Source: WHSW01 sp963828755
Lineage (GTDB): Bacteria > Actinomycetota > Thermoleophilia > Solirubrobacterales > 70-9
Length of the DNA stretch: 51,491 bases
Direction of reading: 5' to 3'
Assembly: GCA_963828755.1 (NCBI GenBank)
Contig: CAWHFY010000006.1
Coordinates: 1-51,491, forward strand
A model generated the notes under the pieces. That model ran no database searches, was not told where the DNA came from, and saw only the letters and a list, made by a program, of their open reading frames with translations. Below are positions 18,669 through 27,282 of the stretch, in pieces. Position numbers and translations under genes: made by a program. Each line of letters starts with the position of its first letter. Positions within the stretch are counted from its first letter, which is position 1.

Positions 18669-18788
18669 CTAGGTGTGGCGCTTGGTGTGGCGCTTGCCGG
18701 CCTTGTCGGTGCTCTTGGGCTTTGACGCCCCGCCCGCCTTCGTGTGACGCTTCTCGGCCGGCTTCTTCTTCTTCTTGTCGTCGGGCAT
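18669..18788 (-). CDS. 39-residue Lys/His-rich small basic protein
   Basis: A short gene with ATG at 18788 and stop at 18669. A strong ribosome site, GAGGGGAG, sits about five bases before the ATG. The product starts MPDDKKKKK and carries repeats of the element KRHTK (residues 13-17 and 32-36, with a last RHT at the end). It has no hydrophobic segment, so it is probably a soluble nucleic-acid- or metal-binding peptide. No named family is recognised. It ends 10 bp from the stop of the convergent cyclase gene. The good ribosome site and the internal repeat argue that it is real. Confidence 0.65.
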   Translation of the reverse strand: MPDDKKKKKPAEKRHTKAGGASKPKSTDKAGKRHTKRHT

Positions 18789-18844
18789 GGGAACTCCCCT
18801 CGTGTCTCTGGTGGACGCGGTTCAACCTACACCCGCGAACCCGC

Positions 18845-18882
18845 GAACCCGCGACGCGCACCGCCTGGCGCGTCGCGGGTTC
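18845..18882. terminator. Perfect 15-bp inverted repeat, probable terminator
   Basis: GAACCCGCGACGCGC pairs perfectly with GCGCGTCGCGGGTTC across an 8-base loop. It lies downstream of the minus-strand gene 18903-19283 and upstream of the 39-residue gene, so it probably ends the transcript of the former. No U-run follows. Confidence 0.6.
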
Positions 18883-18902
18883 CCCTCGCGGGTGGATGAG
18901 CT

Positions 18903-19283
18903 CTAGACGATCGGGGCTGTGTCGCCCGGCTGGGCAACCGCGGTCCGCCGCCGCCGGTCGGAGCTCGCGCCGGCGGTCATCGCGATCGCGGTGACGGCGA
19001 GCGCGACGCCGCCGACCAGCGCGACGGCGCCGAACGTCGAGAGATCGCCGTTGTCCGTCGCCTGCTGGCCGCTGGACGGGGCCTGGACGAGGAACGGATC
19101 GGCGGCGCCCGGGTCGCGGCGCAGCGTCGCCGTGACGACGGCGTCGCCGTGGTCGGCCGCGGGGTTGGCGTCGACGATCCCGCCGACCGGGGCGGCGACC
19201 GCCGGGGCCGCGGGGATGAGCGCGGCGGCGATCAGCCCGAGGGCGATGATCCCCGTGAAGCGAGTCTTGGTCGAAGCGGACAT
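18903..19283 (-). CDS. Secreted or membrane-anchored small protein, unknown function
   Basis: A 126-residue protein with a signal peptide (basic MSASTKTR, hydrophobic GIIALGLIAAALIPAAPAVA, cleavage near AAP) and a second hydrophobic segment FGAVALVGGVALAVTAIAMT near residues 84-103, followed by a basic stop-transfer RRRR. It would therefore sit in the membrane with a short cytoplasmic tail and an extracytoplasmic domain of about 55 residues. The ATG has an excellent ribosome site, GAGGAGG. No catalytic motif or named family is recognised. The 240 bp upstream, up to the divergent gene at 19525, should contain its promoter. Confidence 0.75.
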   Translation of the reverse strand: MSASTKTRFTGIIALGLIAAALIPAAPAVAAPVGGIVDANPAADHGDAVVTATLRRDPGAADPFLVQAPSSGQQATDNGDLSTFGAVALVGGVALAVTAIAMTAGASSDRRRRTAVAQPGDTAPIV

Positions 19284-19524
19284 TTGGTGCCTCCTCTGGC
19301 GGTTGGTCGAACCGATTGATTCGGTCTGGAGTCACCGTATGAGCGGCCGCAGGCGCCGACCACGCACTCGTGCACGCGCGAGTGTGTAGTTCTGCACGCC
19401 CAGTCGTGGCGGTCACCGGCAGGAGCGGCGGACGAGGGCGAGAACGGTTGGACATGCGAATCTCCCGCGTTGCGCCCTCGACCCTGTTGAAGACCGGCGC
19501 GCCGCCGTCGGCCCCGGTCGGCCG

Positions 19525-20637
19525 ATGACCGAGCCGCGCCCCGAGACGATCTGCGTCGAGGCCGGCACGCGCGGCGTCGCCGGTGATCCGGTCAGCCCGG
19601 CGGTCTACCTCTCGACCACCTACCGCCAGGGCGGCGACTACGAGTACATCCGCGACGGCTCGCCGACGATCGACGCGTTCGAGCGCGTCGTCGGCGAGCT
19701 GGAAGGTGGGTTCGCGGCCTGCTTCTCGTCGGGGATGGCCGCGGCCGCCGCGGTGTTCGACGGGCTCGCGGCCGGGTCCCGCGTGCTCGCGCCGCAGGTC
19801 GCCTACCTCGGGGTTCGGAAGCTGCTGGCCGAGCGCGCGTCGAAGGGCGCGCTGAAGGTCGAGCGCGTCGACCAGACCGACACCGAAGGAGCCATCGCCG
19901 CGATCGGCGACGCCGACCTCGTCTGGTCGGAATCTCCGAACAACCCGCTGGTCGGGATCACCGACCTCGCCGCGCTCAGCGCCGCCGCGCACGAGCGCGG
20001 CGCTCGGTTCGCCGTGGACGCGACGCTCGCGACGCCGCTTCTGCAGCGCTCGCTCGAGCTAGGGGCAGACTTCGTCGTCCACTCAGCGACCAAGTACCTG
20101 GCCGGGCACGCCGACTCGCTGCTTGGAGTCGTCGTCTGTCCCGACGAGGCCGGCCGCGACGAGCTGATCGCCCGCCGCGCGATGACCGGCGCGCTGCCCG
20201 GGCCGCTGGAGGTCTACCTCGCGCTGCGCGGGGTGCGGACGCTGGCGCTGCGGGTCGAGCGCAGCCAGGCGAACGCGGGGGAGCTTGCTGAGCGGCTGGT
20301 CGCGCACCCGGCCGTTTCGCGGGTGCGGTACCCCGGCCTCGTTGACGACCCGGGCCACGACCTCGCTTCGCGCCAGATGAGCGGCTTCGGCGCGATGATC
20401 GCGTTCGAGGTCGGCTCCGCGGACGACGGGCCCGAGGCCGCGGAGGCCGTCTGCCAGGGAGTGCGCCGGATCGCCAACGCGACCAGCCTCGGCGGGGTCG
20501 AGAGCCTGGTCGAGCGCCGCGGCCGCTACCCCGAGGAAGCGGACCACGTGCCCGCGAACCTGATCCGGTTCTCGGTCGGCTGCGAGCACGTCGAGGACCT
20601 GTGGGCCGACCTCGAGCAGGCGCTCGGTGCGTCCTAG
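19525..20637 (+). CDS. Cys/Met metabolism PLP-dependent enzyme (cystathionine gamma-synthase/lyase type)
   Basis: A 370-residue fold-type I pyridoxal-phosphate enzyme of the trans-sulfuration family. Signatures: YEYIRDGSPTIDAFE (active-site Tyr-x-Arg region), ACFSSGMAAAAAVF (phosphate-binding Ser-Gly-Met), ESPNNPL, DATLATPLLQRSLELGAD, and the PLP lysine in VVHSATKYLAGH near residue 189. The C-terminal SLGGVESLVE is the usual substrate-carboxylate loop. It should act in cystathionine, homocysteine or methionine metabolism; synthase and lyase cannot be separated by eye. There is no obvious operon partner; the next gene is convergent, with four bases between the stops. Confidence 0.92.
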   Translation: MTEPRPETICVEAGTRGVAGDPVSPAVYLSTTYRQGGDYEYIRDGSPTIDAFERVVGELEGGFAACFSSGMAAAAAVFDGLAAGSRVLAPQVAYLGVRKLLAERASKGALKVERVDQTDTEGAIAAIGDADLVWSESPNNPLVGITDLAALSAAAHERGARFAVDATLATPLLQRSLELGADFVVHSATKYLAGHADSLLGVVVCPDEAGRDELIARRAMTGALPGPLEVYLALRGVRTLALRVERSQANAGELAERLVAHPAVSRVRYPGLVDDPGHDLASRQMSGFGAMIAFEVGSADDGPEAAEAVCQGVRRIANATSLGGVESLVERRGRYPEEADHVPANLIRFSVGCEHVEDLWADLEQALGAS

Positions 20638-20641
20638 ACCC

Positions 20642-21250
20642 TCAGCCGGCGACCTGCGGCTCGAATCCGGCGGCGAACGCCGCGACAGTCGAGCGCGGGG
20701 TAAGGACCTCGACCCGCGCGTCGCTCGGCGCGGCCACTCCGTCGCCGTAGCCACCGAACGACCACGGGCGCAGCTGACCGTCGCGGTAGAGCGCCGGGCC
20801 CTCACCTTGCGTGGTCACGATCACCCCGTCCGGTAGCTCGCCGAGGGGCGCGACGAAGGTGACCCTCGCACCGCCGCGCTCGATCCGCTCGTGGTGCAGT
20901 TGCTGGTCGAGCTCGGCCGCCGACACCGGCCCGCCCTCAGCCGTCTCAGGCCAATGCGCGCGGAACTCATTGAACCGCTCCCGCAGACACTCGGCGCACG
21001 GCCGATGCCCGGCGGCGAACGCGGTCGCCTCGTCGAGAAAGAAGAGCTCCGTGTACCGGCCCGGCTGCAGCAACTCGCGCTGCCGCCCCTTGAACTCGAG
21101 CCGGCAATAGATCCACCGCCGCCCGCTGTGAAACCGCCGAATCTGCCCCTCGTCGTCGTGTAGGCAGCCGCGGTTCCCGAACCACGCGCCGCGGGCGGGA
21201 TCGGCGACCAGCCGGCCGTACGGGTCGACGCGATTCTGGTGCGGCGACAT
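20642..21250 (-). CDS. Conserved hypothetical protein with Cys pair
   Basis: A 202-residue protein not assigned to a named enzyme family. It starts at ATG 21250 (MSPHQNRVDPYGRLVADP). Conserved-looking elements are GNRGCLHDDEG, RRWIYCRLEFKGRQRELL, YTELFFLDEATAFAAGHRPC and AECLRERF; the Cys and His residues in these could bind a metal, recalling Ada-type zinc modules, though this is only a resemblance. A GATACT hexamer sits 8 bases before the ATG. The gene is convergent with the PLP enzyme and divergent from the dehydrogenase at 21319. Confidence 0.78.
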   Translation of the reverse strand: MSPHQNRVDPYGRLVADPARGAWFGNRGCLHDDEGQIRRFHSGRRWIYCRLEFKGRQRELLQPGRYTELFFLDEATAFAAGHRPCAECLRERFNEFRAHWPETAEGGPVSAAELDQQLHHERIERGGARVTFVAPLGELPDGVIVTTQGEGPALYRDGQLRPWSFGGYGDGVAAPSDARVEVLTPRSTVAAFAAGFEPQVAG

Positions 21251-21305
21251 GCGGTGGAAGTATCGCCCGGGCGACCACGCCAAAGGGCGGAGGCGCGGCC
21301 TCAAA

Positions 21306-21311
21306 TAGAGT
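21306..21311 (+). promoter_or_regulatory. Leaderless-type -10 element
   Basis: TAGAGT lies 7 bases before the ATG at 21319; no Shine-Dalgarno sequence is visible. Confidence 0.5.
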
Positions 21312-21318
21312 TGCGGGA

Positions 21319-22287
21319 ATGAAGGCCGCGGTCATCTACGAGAACGGCGGCCCCGACGTGCTCCGCTACGAGGACGTCCCCGATCCCGAGTGCCCCGACG
21401 GCTGCCTCGTGATCGACGTCGAGGCGATCAGCATCGAGGGCGGCGACCTGCTGCACCGCGCCGGCTCGCCGCCGCCGTCGGTCCCCCACATCGTCGGCTA
21501 CCTCGCCGCGGGCACGGTGTCCGAGGTCGGCGCCGGGGTCGAGGACCGCGCCGTGGGCGACCGGGTGGTCACCTTGAACATGGCCGGCTCACACGCCTCG
21601 AAGCGGGCGGTCCCCGCGATCTCGACCTGGCTGATTCCCGAGGGCCTGGACGCGGCGACCGCCGCCTCGGTCCCGGTCGCGGTCGGCACGGCCCAGGAAT
21701 GCCTGTTCACCGCCGGCAAGCTCGAGGCCGGGCAGACCGTCCTGGTCCAGGCCGGGGCCGGAGGGCTCGGCATGGCCGCGATCCAGCTCGCCAAGCAGGC
21801 CGGCGCGACCGTGCTCGCCACCGCGTCCACCGACGAGAAGCTCGAGCGCCTGAAGGAGTTCGGCCTCGACCACGGGATCAACTACGCGACCGAGAACTTC
21901 GCCGAGCGAACCCGCGAGCTGACCGACGGCCGCGGCGCCGACCTGATCGTCGACTCGGTCGGCGGCCAGACCCTGGTCGACGGCATCACCGCGCTCGCCT
22001 ACCGCGGGATCCTGGTCAGCGTCGGCGTCACGGGCCGCGCCGGCTCCGGCGTCGAGGCGCGCGACCTGTGGGCGCAGAACAACACGCTGCGCGGGGTCTT
22101 CCTCGGCGGCGCGATGATGGCCGAGCTCCCCCGCGTCCACGCGATGATCGCCGACCTGTTCGACCGGGTCGCGAGCGGCGAGATCCGCGTCGTGATCGAC
22201 CGGACCTTCCCGCTCGCCGAGGCCGCGCAGGCGCATGCGTACATCGAGAGTCGCCAGGCGTTCGGGCGCGTTGTCATGGCGCCGTAG
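21319..22287 (+). CDS. NADPH:quinone reductase-like zinc-free MDR dehydrogenase
   Basis: A 322-residue medium-chain dehydrogenase/reductase of the quinone oxidoreductase type. The GroES-like N-terminal half begins MKAAVIYENGGPDVLRYEDV, the usual QOR start. The Rossmann nucleotide-binding motif is VLVQAGAGGLGMAAIQLAKQ near residues 140-160, and GRGADLIVDSVGGQT is typical. The catalytic and structural zinc Cys residues of alcohol dehydrogenases are absent, so it should use NADPH to reduce quinones or enones. The secreted hydrolase gene follows 50 bp downstream with its own ribosome site. Confidence 0.92.
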   Translation: MKAAVIYENGGPDVLRYEDVPDPECPDGCLVIDVEAISIEGGDLLHRAGSPPPSVPHIVGYLAAGTVSEVGAGVEDRAVGDRVVTLNMAGSHASKRAVPAISTWLIPEGLDAATAASVPVAVGTAQECLFTAGKLEAGQTVLVQAGAGGLGMAAIQLAKQAGATVLATASTDEKLERLKEFGLDHGINYATENFAERTRELTDGRGADLIVDSVGGQTLVDGITALAYRGILVSVGVTGRAGSGVEARDLWAQNNTLRGVFLGGAMMAELPRVHAMIADLFDRVASGEIRVVIDRTFPLAEAAQAHAYIESRQAFGRVVMAP

Positions 22288-22336
22288 CGGCGCTGAGTAC
22301 GCTCTGCGCGGCAGGAATCAAGACGAGGAGGGACCC

Positions 22337-23571
22337 TTGCACCAGACCGCGCTCACTTCGACACGCCCGCGCGCGCGGATCACCATCGCCACGGCGCTCG
22401 CGCTTTGCGCTGCGGCGGCCTTCGCCGCCTCGGCCGGCGCGGCAACCGACGAGCCGGTCAAGGGCCCGAAGGGCGCCGCGTTCTACACCCCGCCGAAGCA
22501 CATCTCCAAGGACCCCGGCGATCTGATCTGGCAGCGCAAGGCGAAGGGCCTGATGGCGGTCGACGGCGCGAAGTCGAACACGCTCGTCCTCTACACCACG
22601 GCGACCGAGCAGGGCAAGACGGCCGCCGTCTCGGGCGCGGTCAGCATCCCGAAGGGCAAGCCGCCGAAGCAGGGCTGGCCCGTCATCTCCTTCGCACACG
22701 GCACGACCGGAATCGCCGACAGCTGCGCCCCTACCCGGATCGCGGCCGACAGCCCGATGGCGGGCGGCGTCACCTACCTCGACCCGCAGGTCGAGGAGTG
22801 GGTCGACGCCGGCTACGCGGTCGTGCGCACGGACTACCGCGGCCTCGGAACGCCCAAGGAGGTCCACCAGTACCTGATCGGCAAGCCCGCGGGCCGCAGC
22901 GTCGTCGACATCGTCAGCGCCGCCCGGGACCTCGGCCTCGACATCGGCAAGAAGTACCTGATCGCCGGCCACTCGCAGGGCGGTCACGCCGCGCTGTGGG
23001 CAGCGGGCCCCGACGCGCAGAAGTTCGCGCCCAAGCTGAAGCTCCGCGGGACGATCGCCTACGCGCCCGGGTCGCACATCGCCGAGCAGGCCGACCTGCT
23101 GCCGGCGCTGACCTCGCCGAGCGGGCTGAGCGCGCTCGTCGCGCTGATCATCCGCGGCGCCGAGGCTGAAGTCGCCGCAGATCGACGTCCCCGCAGATCC
23201 TCTCGGACCCGGCGCTGGCGCTGTACCCGACGATCGACCAAGGGTGTCTCGACCAGCTGGGCCAGCCGGACTCATACGGCGGCATCCCGCCGTCGGAGAT
23301 GCAGCGCGACGGCTCCGACCTGAGCCCGCTGCTCGACGTCCTCGCCAAGCAGAACCCGGCCGTCACCACGAAGGCGCCGATCCTGATGCTCCAGGGCACC
23401 GCCGACTCGACGGTCTTCCCCGCCTACACCGACCAGCTCAACGACGAGCTCGTCGCCCTGGGCGACCAGGTCACCTACTCCAAGTACGAGGGCGTCGACC
23501 ACGTCGGGATCACCTCGGCGGCGGAGGATGAGGCGCTGGCGTTCATGGAGGAGCGGCTGCCGCCGGGGTGA
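22337..23571 (+). CDS. Secreted alpha/beta hydrolase, lipase-like (frameshifted)
   Basis: An exported hydrolase of about 410 residues. A TTG at 22337 follows a very good ribosome site (GAGGAGGG at 22326-22333). The signal peptide reads ITIATALALCAAAAFAASAG. The alpha/beta-hydrolase core has an oxyanion-type HGTTG, nucleophile Ser in AGHSQGGHAA near residue 211, Asp in LQGTADSTVFPAY and His in GVDHVGI, so the catalytic triad is complete. It resembles secretory lipases. The last third is in another frame: two single-base insertions near 23168 and 23190 (GGCTGAAG for GGCGAAG, and CCCCG for CCCG) restore SPQIDVPQILSDPALALYP. Probably sequence error. Confidence 0.85.
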
Positions 23572-23593
23572 GGCTCGCCGTCGCACGTCGAGC

Positions 23594-23761
23594 TCATCCT
23601 CCTCCCTCCTCCGGCGGGGGTTCGATCCGGCCGAGCAGCTCCCGCAACCGCGCCGCGATATCCGGCCGCTCCGACTCCAGCGCGTCGATGGCGTCGCGGA
23701 TCGCGGCGGCGGCGACCCGCGGGCTCGGCCCGCGAGGTCGTCGCCGCCGGTCTCGTGCCAT
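23594..23761 (-). CDS. 55-residue small protein downstream of VWA gene
   Basis: A short gene read from ATG 23761 to TGA 23594. The product begins MARDRRRRPRG, continues with a predicted helix AAAAIRDAIDALESERPDIA and ends in PPPEEGGG. It starts 10 bp after the stop of the VWA gene on the same strand, so the two are probably co-transcribed. The helix has the spacing of a protein-interaction or coiled-coil segment. No family is recognised. Support comes from operon position and a protein-like composition, not from homology. Confidence 0.45.
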   Translation of the reverse strand: MARDRRRRPRGPSPRVAAAAIRDAIDALESERPDIAARLRELLGRIEPPPEEGGG

Positions 23762-23770
23762 CCGCGCCGG

Positions 23771-24462
23771 TCATCGCCGCCGCCGCTTGACGTCGTCGTC
23801 GCCGGGCTCGATCTTCGTGTCGAGCTCCGAGAGCTCGGCCCGGTACTCAGCCGGCGCGTCGCGAAACCGCTTCGCCCGCTCGCCCGACGCCCGCAGCGCC
23901 GCTCGCGTCCCCGCCGGCGAGGCGTCGAAGTCGAACTGCTTGCCGCGGTCGGCGATCCCGAGCCGCTGCGACTCGGCCCACGAGTCCTGGTTCGCGCCCA
24001 GGTAGATGAACTCCCAGCCGCGCTTCTCGCGCTCGTGGATCAGCTTGCGCACGTCGCGGGTCGAGGTCTCGCTCGAGTTCTCGAGCCCGTCGGTGAGCAC
24101 GACGAGCATCGCCCGGTCGCCCTTCTTCACCCGCTTGTCCATCGAGCGGATCGTCCGGACGACGGCGTCGTTGAGCGGCGTCGCGCCGCGCGGCGGTAGT
24201 CGTCGGGGCCGAGCGTGTCGACCTCGGCGACCGGGATCGACTCGAACTTGACCCGGACCGCCGGATCGGATCCGTGCAGGTCGAACATGCCGAGCGTCGC
24301 CAGCACCTTGGTCCCGTTCTGGTCGGCCGCCAGCTTGGCGACGAACTCGTTGATCCCGCCGACCACCGCCGGCTCGTTGCCCGACATCGAGCCGCTCTCG
24401 TCGACCAGCAGGCCGACGTGGAGGGTGTCGTGGTTTTCCTTGGCGCCCTTTGTCTTGCTCAT
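23771..24462 (-). CDS. VWA domain protein (frameshifted)
   Basis: A cytoplasmic von Willebrand factor A protein of about 230 residues. The MIDAS metal site is visible: DESGSMSG near residues 21-28 (DxSxS), a Thr in GATPLNDAV, and Asp in VVLTDGLENSSE. The ATG at 24462 has a ribosome site, AAGGGAGC. N- and C-terminal parts are in different frames; adding one C near 24190 gives DDYRPRGATPLNDAVV, the usual VWA sequence. Similar stand-alone VWA proteins act as adaptors with MoxR-type ATPases or in stress responses, but no ATPase gene is adjacent here. It is followed by the 55-residue gene. Confidence 0.85.
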
Positions 24463-24518
24463 CGCGCTCCCTTCGTTGTGATGAGGGAGCAGTCGGGCGC
24501 CAGGCCCGGTAGCTGACG

Positions 24519-25305
24519 TCAGGCGGTCGCGGCAGCCGGCAGCGGCAGCACGCGGTCGAGCAGAGCACCGGCGGGGCGCGCCTCGATCGCGGGCCCGAGG
24601 TCCTCGCGGTAGGAGAGCAGCGCCAGGCTGGTGACGATCATGTAGTCCGCGGCGTTGAGCTCGTCGGAGTTGAGCACCCCGGACTCGACCCATGCATCGA
24701 TCCGGTCGAGCATCGGCGGCAGCTCGGCCAGCATCTCTGCCTCGTTGTCGGGATTGGCGCTGAAGACGAAGCGAGCGAAGGCGTTGGTGCCGATCCATCG
24801 GATCGTGTCGTTGTGCCAGAGGAGCGGACCGAGACGGCCGTCGGCACCGCGCTCGTACATCGCGTCGCGACCGTGAAGAACCGCGGCCATGCCGAGTCGC
24901 CGGGCAGCCATCTGGAAGGTGTCGTCGCCCCAACGCTCTGCCGCCTCGACCTCGGCTCGGCGCTCCGGGTCGGAGGGAAACAAGGGCGGCTCGGGCTGCA
25001 GCTCGTCCAGCCGACGGGCGATCGTGCGATTGGTCTGAATCCGCTCGTCGCCAATCCGAATCGCCGGGACCGTGCCCATTCGGTCGGCCATCGCGATGGC
25101 AGCCGTGGGCTTTTTGTCGCCGAACATCCGCTCCTCACCCTTGCCCGGAAAGCCGCGCATGCGAACGCTCATCGAGTGCATCCCCGGCCACAGGTCCACG
25201 CGCCGGTAGGGGATCCGCTTGTGCTCCGAGCATCAGCTCGCCCGTGCGACAGGCGTGCGAGCCGGGGATCGCGTAGAGGGTCGCCTCGGGTGCGTCGCCG
25301 GCCAT
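24519..25305 (-). CDS. Glutathione S-transferase-like protein (frameshifted)
   Basis: A protein of about 261 residues with a thioredoxin-like N-terminal domain and an all-helical C-terminal domain as in GST family proteins. The N-terminus from ATG 25305 reads ATLYAIPGSHACRTGELML, then continues in another frame as HKRIPYRRVDLWPGMHS, followed by GTVPAIRIGDERIQTNRTI, where the cis-Pro (VPA) and the following Glu-Arg region are GST-like. One extra C near 25225 (CTCCGAG for CTCGAG) explains the break. Glutathione itself is rare in actinobacteria, so mycothiol or another role is possible. It is divergent from the TPR gene at 25454. Confidence 0.8.
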
Positions 25306-25453
25306 GGCCGATCCTCTCACGAGGACGCGGGGAGCCGTCAACCGCGCCGGGCCTCGACCTCCACCGCGACCGCGTGCTCATAGCGCTCGCGAAGCAGCAC
25401 CGGCGCCGCTCGGCGACGCGTCAGAAGCACGCTCGCCGGCACGACCAACCGGC

Positions 25454-26156
25454 ATGACGCACCCCGCCCTCTACATCAGCCGCGACCCCGAGTACGACTG
25501 GCTCAGCGCGCTCGAGTTCGGCCGCGTCCCCGACGGCCAGCACCCCGGCTGCTGGCGGCCCGTCGACGAGCATTTCGCCTACTTCGTGCCCCGCCGCAAG
25601 CGCCACCCGCGCGGCTTTCACGTCCTCCACTTCGACGACTTCGATCCCTACGCGCCCGAGGTCGAGGCGATCTGGGACGGGCCGCGCTTCGCCGCGCCGC
25701 TGCTCGGCCTCGACGCGGCGACCGCCGGCGAGGTGATCGTCGCCGCGCAAGGCGCACCTCGGCGACGAGCCCACGATCAACCGCGTCTACTTCGGCTCGG
25801 CGACCCAGACGAGCGGCGAGGACGCGATCGGGCTGTGGCGCTGCTGCCTCGAGGCCGGCGACGCGAATGGCCCACTTCGCGCTCGGCTACACGCTCTACG
25901 AGCTCGGACGCCACCGCGAGGCCTACGCGCACCTGCGCCACTACGCGGAGATCGCCCCGTACGGGCCGTGGAACTGGTGCTGGCTCGGCCGCGCGGCTGC
26001 GGCGATCGGCGAGCGCGTCGAGGCCGAGCGCGCCTATCGCCGCGCGCTCGAGCTCACCGCCCGCGGCGGCCAGGCCACCGACGCCGCGGAGCTCCTCGCC
26101 GAGCTCACCTCGGAGGGCCACGGCGTCGGGGCTCGGACGACGACATCCCGTTCTGA
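25454..26156 (+). CDS. TPR-repeat protein of unknown function (frameshifted)
   Basis: A protein of about 233 residues beginning MTHPALYISRDPEYDWLSAL. The first about 100 residues (HPGCWRPVDEHFAYFVPRR, FHVLHFDDFDPYAPEVEAIW) form a domain I do not recognise. The C-terminal part has at least two TPR-like helical hairpins (AHFALGYTLYELGRHREAYA, then WNWCWLGRAAAAIGERVEAE) and ends in an acidic SDDDIPF at TGA 26156. Frame changes occur near 25750, 25865 and 26130; at 25865 AATGGCC for AACGCC is the simplest fix. The cREC gene starts six bases after the stop, so the two are probably co-transcribed. Confidence 0.65.
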
Positions 26157-26161
26157 GGCAC

Positions 26162-26416
26162 ATGGTGAAGCTCTGGCTCGACGATCTGCGCGAACCACCC
26201 GACGACTCGTGGATGTGGGCGCGCACCTACGAGGAGGCCGAGCTGGCGATGCGCTCGCTCGAGGTCATCGAGGCCTCGCTCGACAACGACCTCGGCGACG
26301 GTGAGCCCGAGGGTCGCAAGCTCGTTCTATGGATGTGCGAGCACGACGTCTGGCCGCGCGAATCGATCGCGATCCACAGCGCCAACCCGGTCGCGAGCGA
26401 GTACATGGTCGGCTGA
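26162..26416 (+). CDS. Cyclic-phosphate processing receiver domain protein (cREC-like)
   Basis: An 84-residue protein matching the short receiver-like fold named cREC, known from predicted cyclic-phosphate processing systems. It has an acidic start MVKLWLDDLREPP, a second acidic strand ASLDNDLGDGEPEG that supplies the other metal-binding Asp residues, a helix KLVLWMCEHDVWP, and the conserved ending IAIHSANPVASEYM. ATG 26162 is six bases after the stop of the TPR gene. In the literature this family is linked to RNA repair or conflict systems; that role here is inference. No frame change was seen. Confidence 0.8.
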   Translation: MVKLWLDDLREPPDDSWMWARTYEEAELAMRSLEVIEASLDNDLGDGEPEGRKLVLWMCEHDVWPRESIAIHSANPVASEYMVG

Positions 26417-26515
26417 TCGAGCGTTACGGGCCGTATCGGCGAGTCGCCGGCCGGCCGCGGTTCGAGCGCATGGCCCCTTAACGTCCGGTCATCGTCAGAA
26501 ACTCCTCCGGCCCCA

Positions 26516-26538
26516 CGACTTAACGGGTATCGAAGCGA
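26516..26538 (+). repeat. 23-bp direct repeat, copy 1, upstream of sigma factor gene
   Basis: CGACTTAACGGGTATCGAAG followed by CGA. It matches copy 2 at 26594-26616 in 21 of 23 positions, with a 78-bp period. A weaker relative (CCTTAACGTCC...ATCG) lies near 26476. All are upstream of the sigma factor gene and could be operator or autoregulatory promoter sites. Confidence 0.6.
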
Positions 26539-26593
26539 TCTCTGATACAAGAGCTAGCCTGCCCGCCCCGCGTCAGGAAGTCGCGGGCGGCGG

Positions 26594-26616
26594 CGACTTA
26601 ACAGGCATCGAAGCGA
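26594..26616 (+). repeat. 23-bp direct repeat, copy 2, upstream of sigma factor gene
   Basis: CGACTTAACAGGCATCGAAG followed by CGA, ending 4 bases before the GTG at 26621. Compared with copy 1 it differs by two transitions only. Confidence 0.6.
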
Positions 26617-26620
26617 AGAC

Positions 26621-27280
26621 GTGTCAACCGACGATTTCAACTGCTTGAGCGAGAGCGAGCTCCAGAGGCTCAGCTCCGATGAGCTCATCAAGTACATCCG
26701 CGAGGCCACCGACGCCGGCCGCGCCGACTGCGCGCAGACCGGGCTGGCGATTCTGTGCTGGCGCCACTTCGACGACGTCGTGCGCCGGATCAGCATGCGC
26801 GTGCCGCGCCGAGCACGTCGAAGACCAGGCGATGACCGTGATGCTGGCCGCGATCAAGTCCGCCTTCGACGGCACCTCGATCGGCGAGTTCAGCGTCTGG
26901 CTCAACCGGATCATCGCCCGCCGCGGGATCGCCGACTTTCACCGCGACCGCGAGGACGATCCCAAGCTCGGCCCGCTGCCGACCGAGCATCAGGGCGAGG
27001 AGGAGATCTGGGGCGAGGAGCCGTCGGAGGCGGACGAGAGCGGCGCGCGTGGTCGTACAGTCGGTGATCGACGAGTGCCTCGAGGCGCTCAGCGATGCGC
27101 ACCGCGACGTGGTCGAGCTCAACGTGTTCCAGGACCTCGACGCGGCGGAGACCGCCGAGCGGGTCAACGAGGCGCATCCCGGACCTCGACCCGCCGATGA
27201 GCGAAGCCAACGTCCACAAGATCGTCAGCCGCTTTCGCAAGTGCGTGACGCGAGAAGCTCGAAGACGACGACCACCCTGA
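26621..27280 (+). CDS. RNA polymerase sigma-70-like factor (frameshifted)
   Basis: A protein of about 220 residues that reads as an ECF-like sigma factor once three or more frame changes are joined. The N-terminus MSTDDFNCLSESELQRLSSD precedes region 2 (CWRHFDDVVRRISMRVP, then AEHVEDQAMTVMLAAIKSAF and FSVWLNRIIARRGIADFHRD). Region 4 follows (DECLEALSDAHRDVVELNVF, then ANVHKIVSRFRKCV). Breaks lie near 26810, 27046, 27178 and possibly 27249; at 27178 CATCCCGG for CATCCGG is the simplest fix. GTG 26621 is preceded by the direct repeats. The HTH gene starts two bases after the stop, so they form an operon. Confidence 0.75.
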
Positions 27281-27282
27281 CG

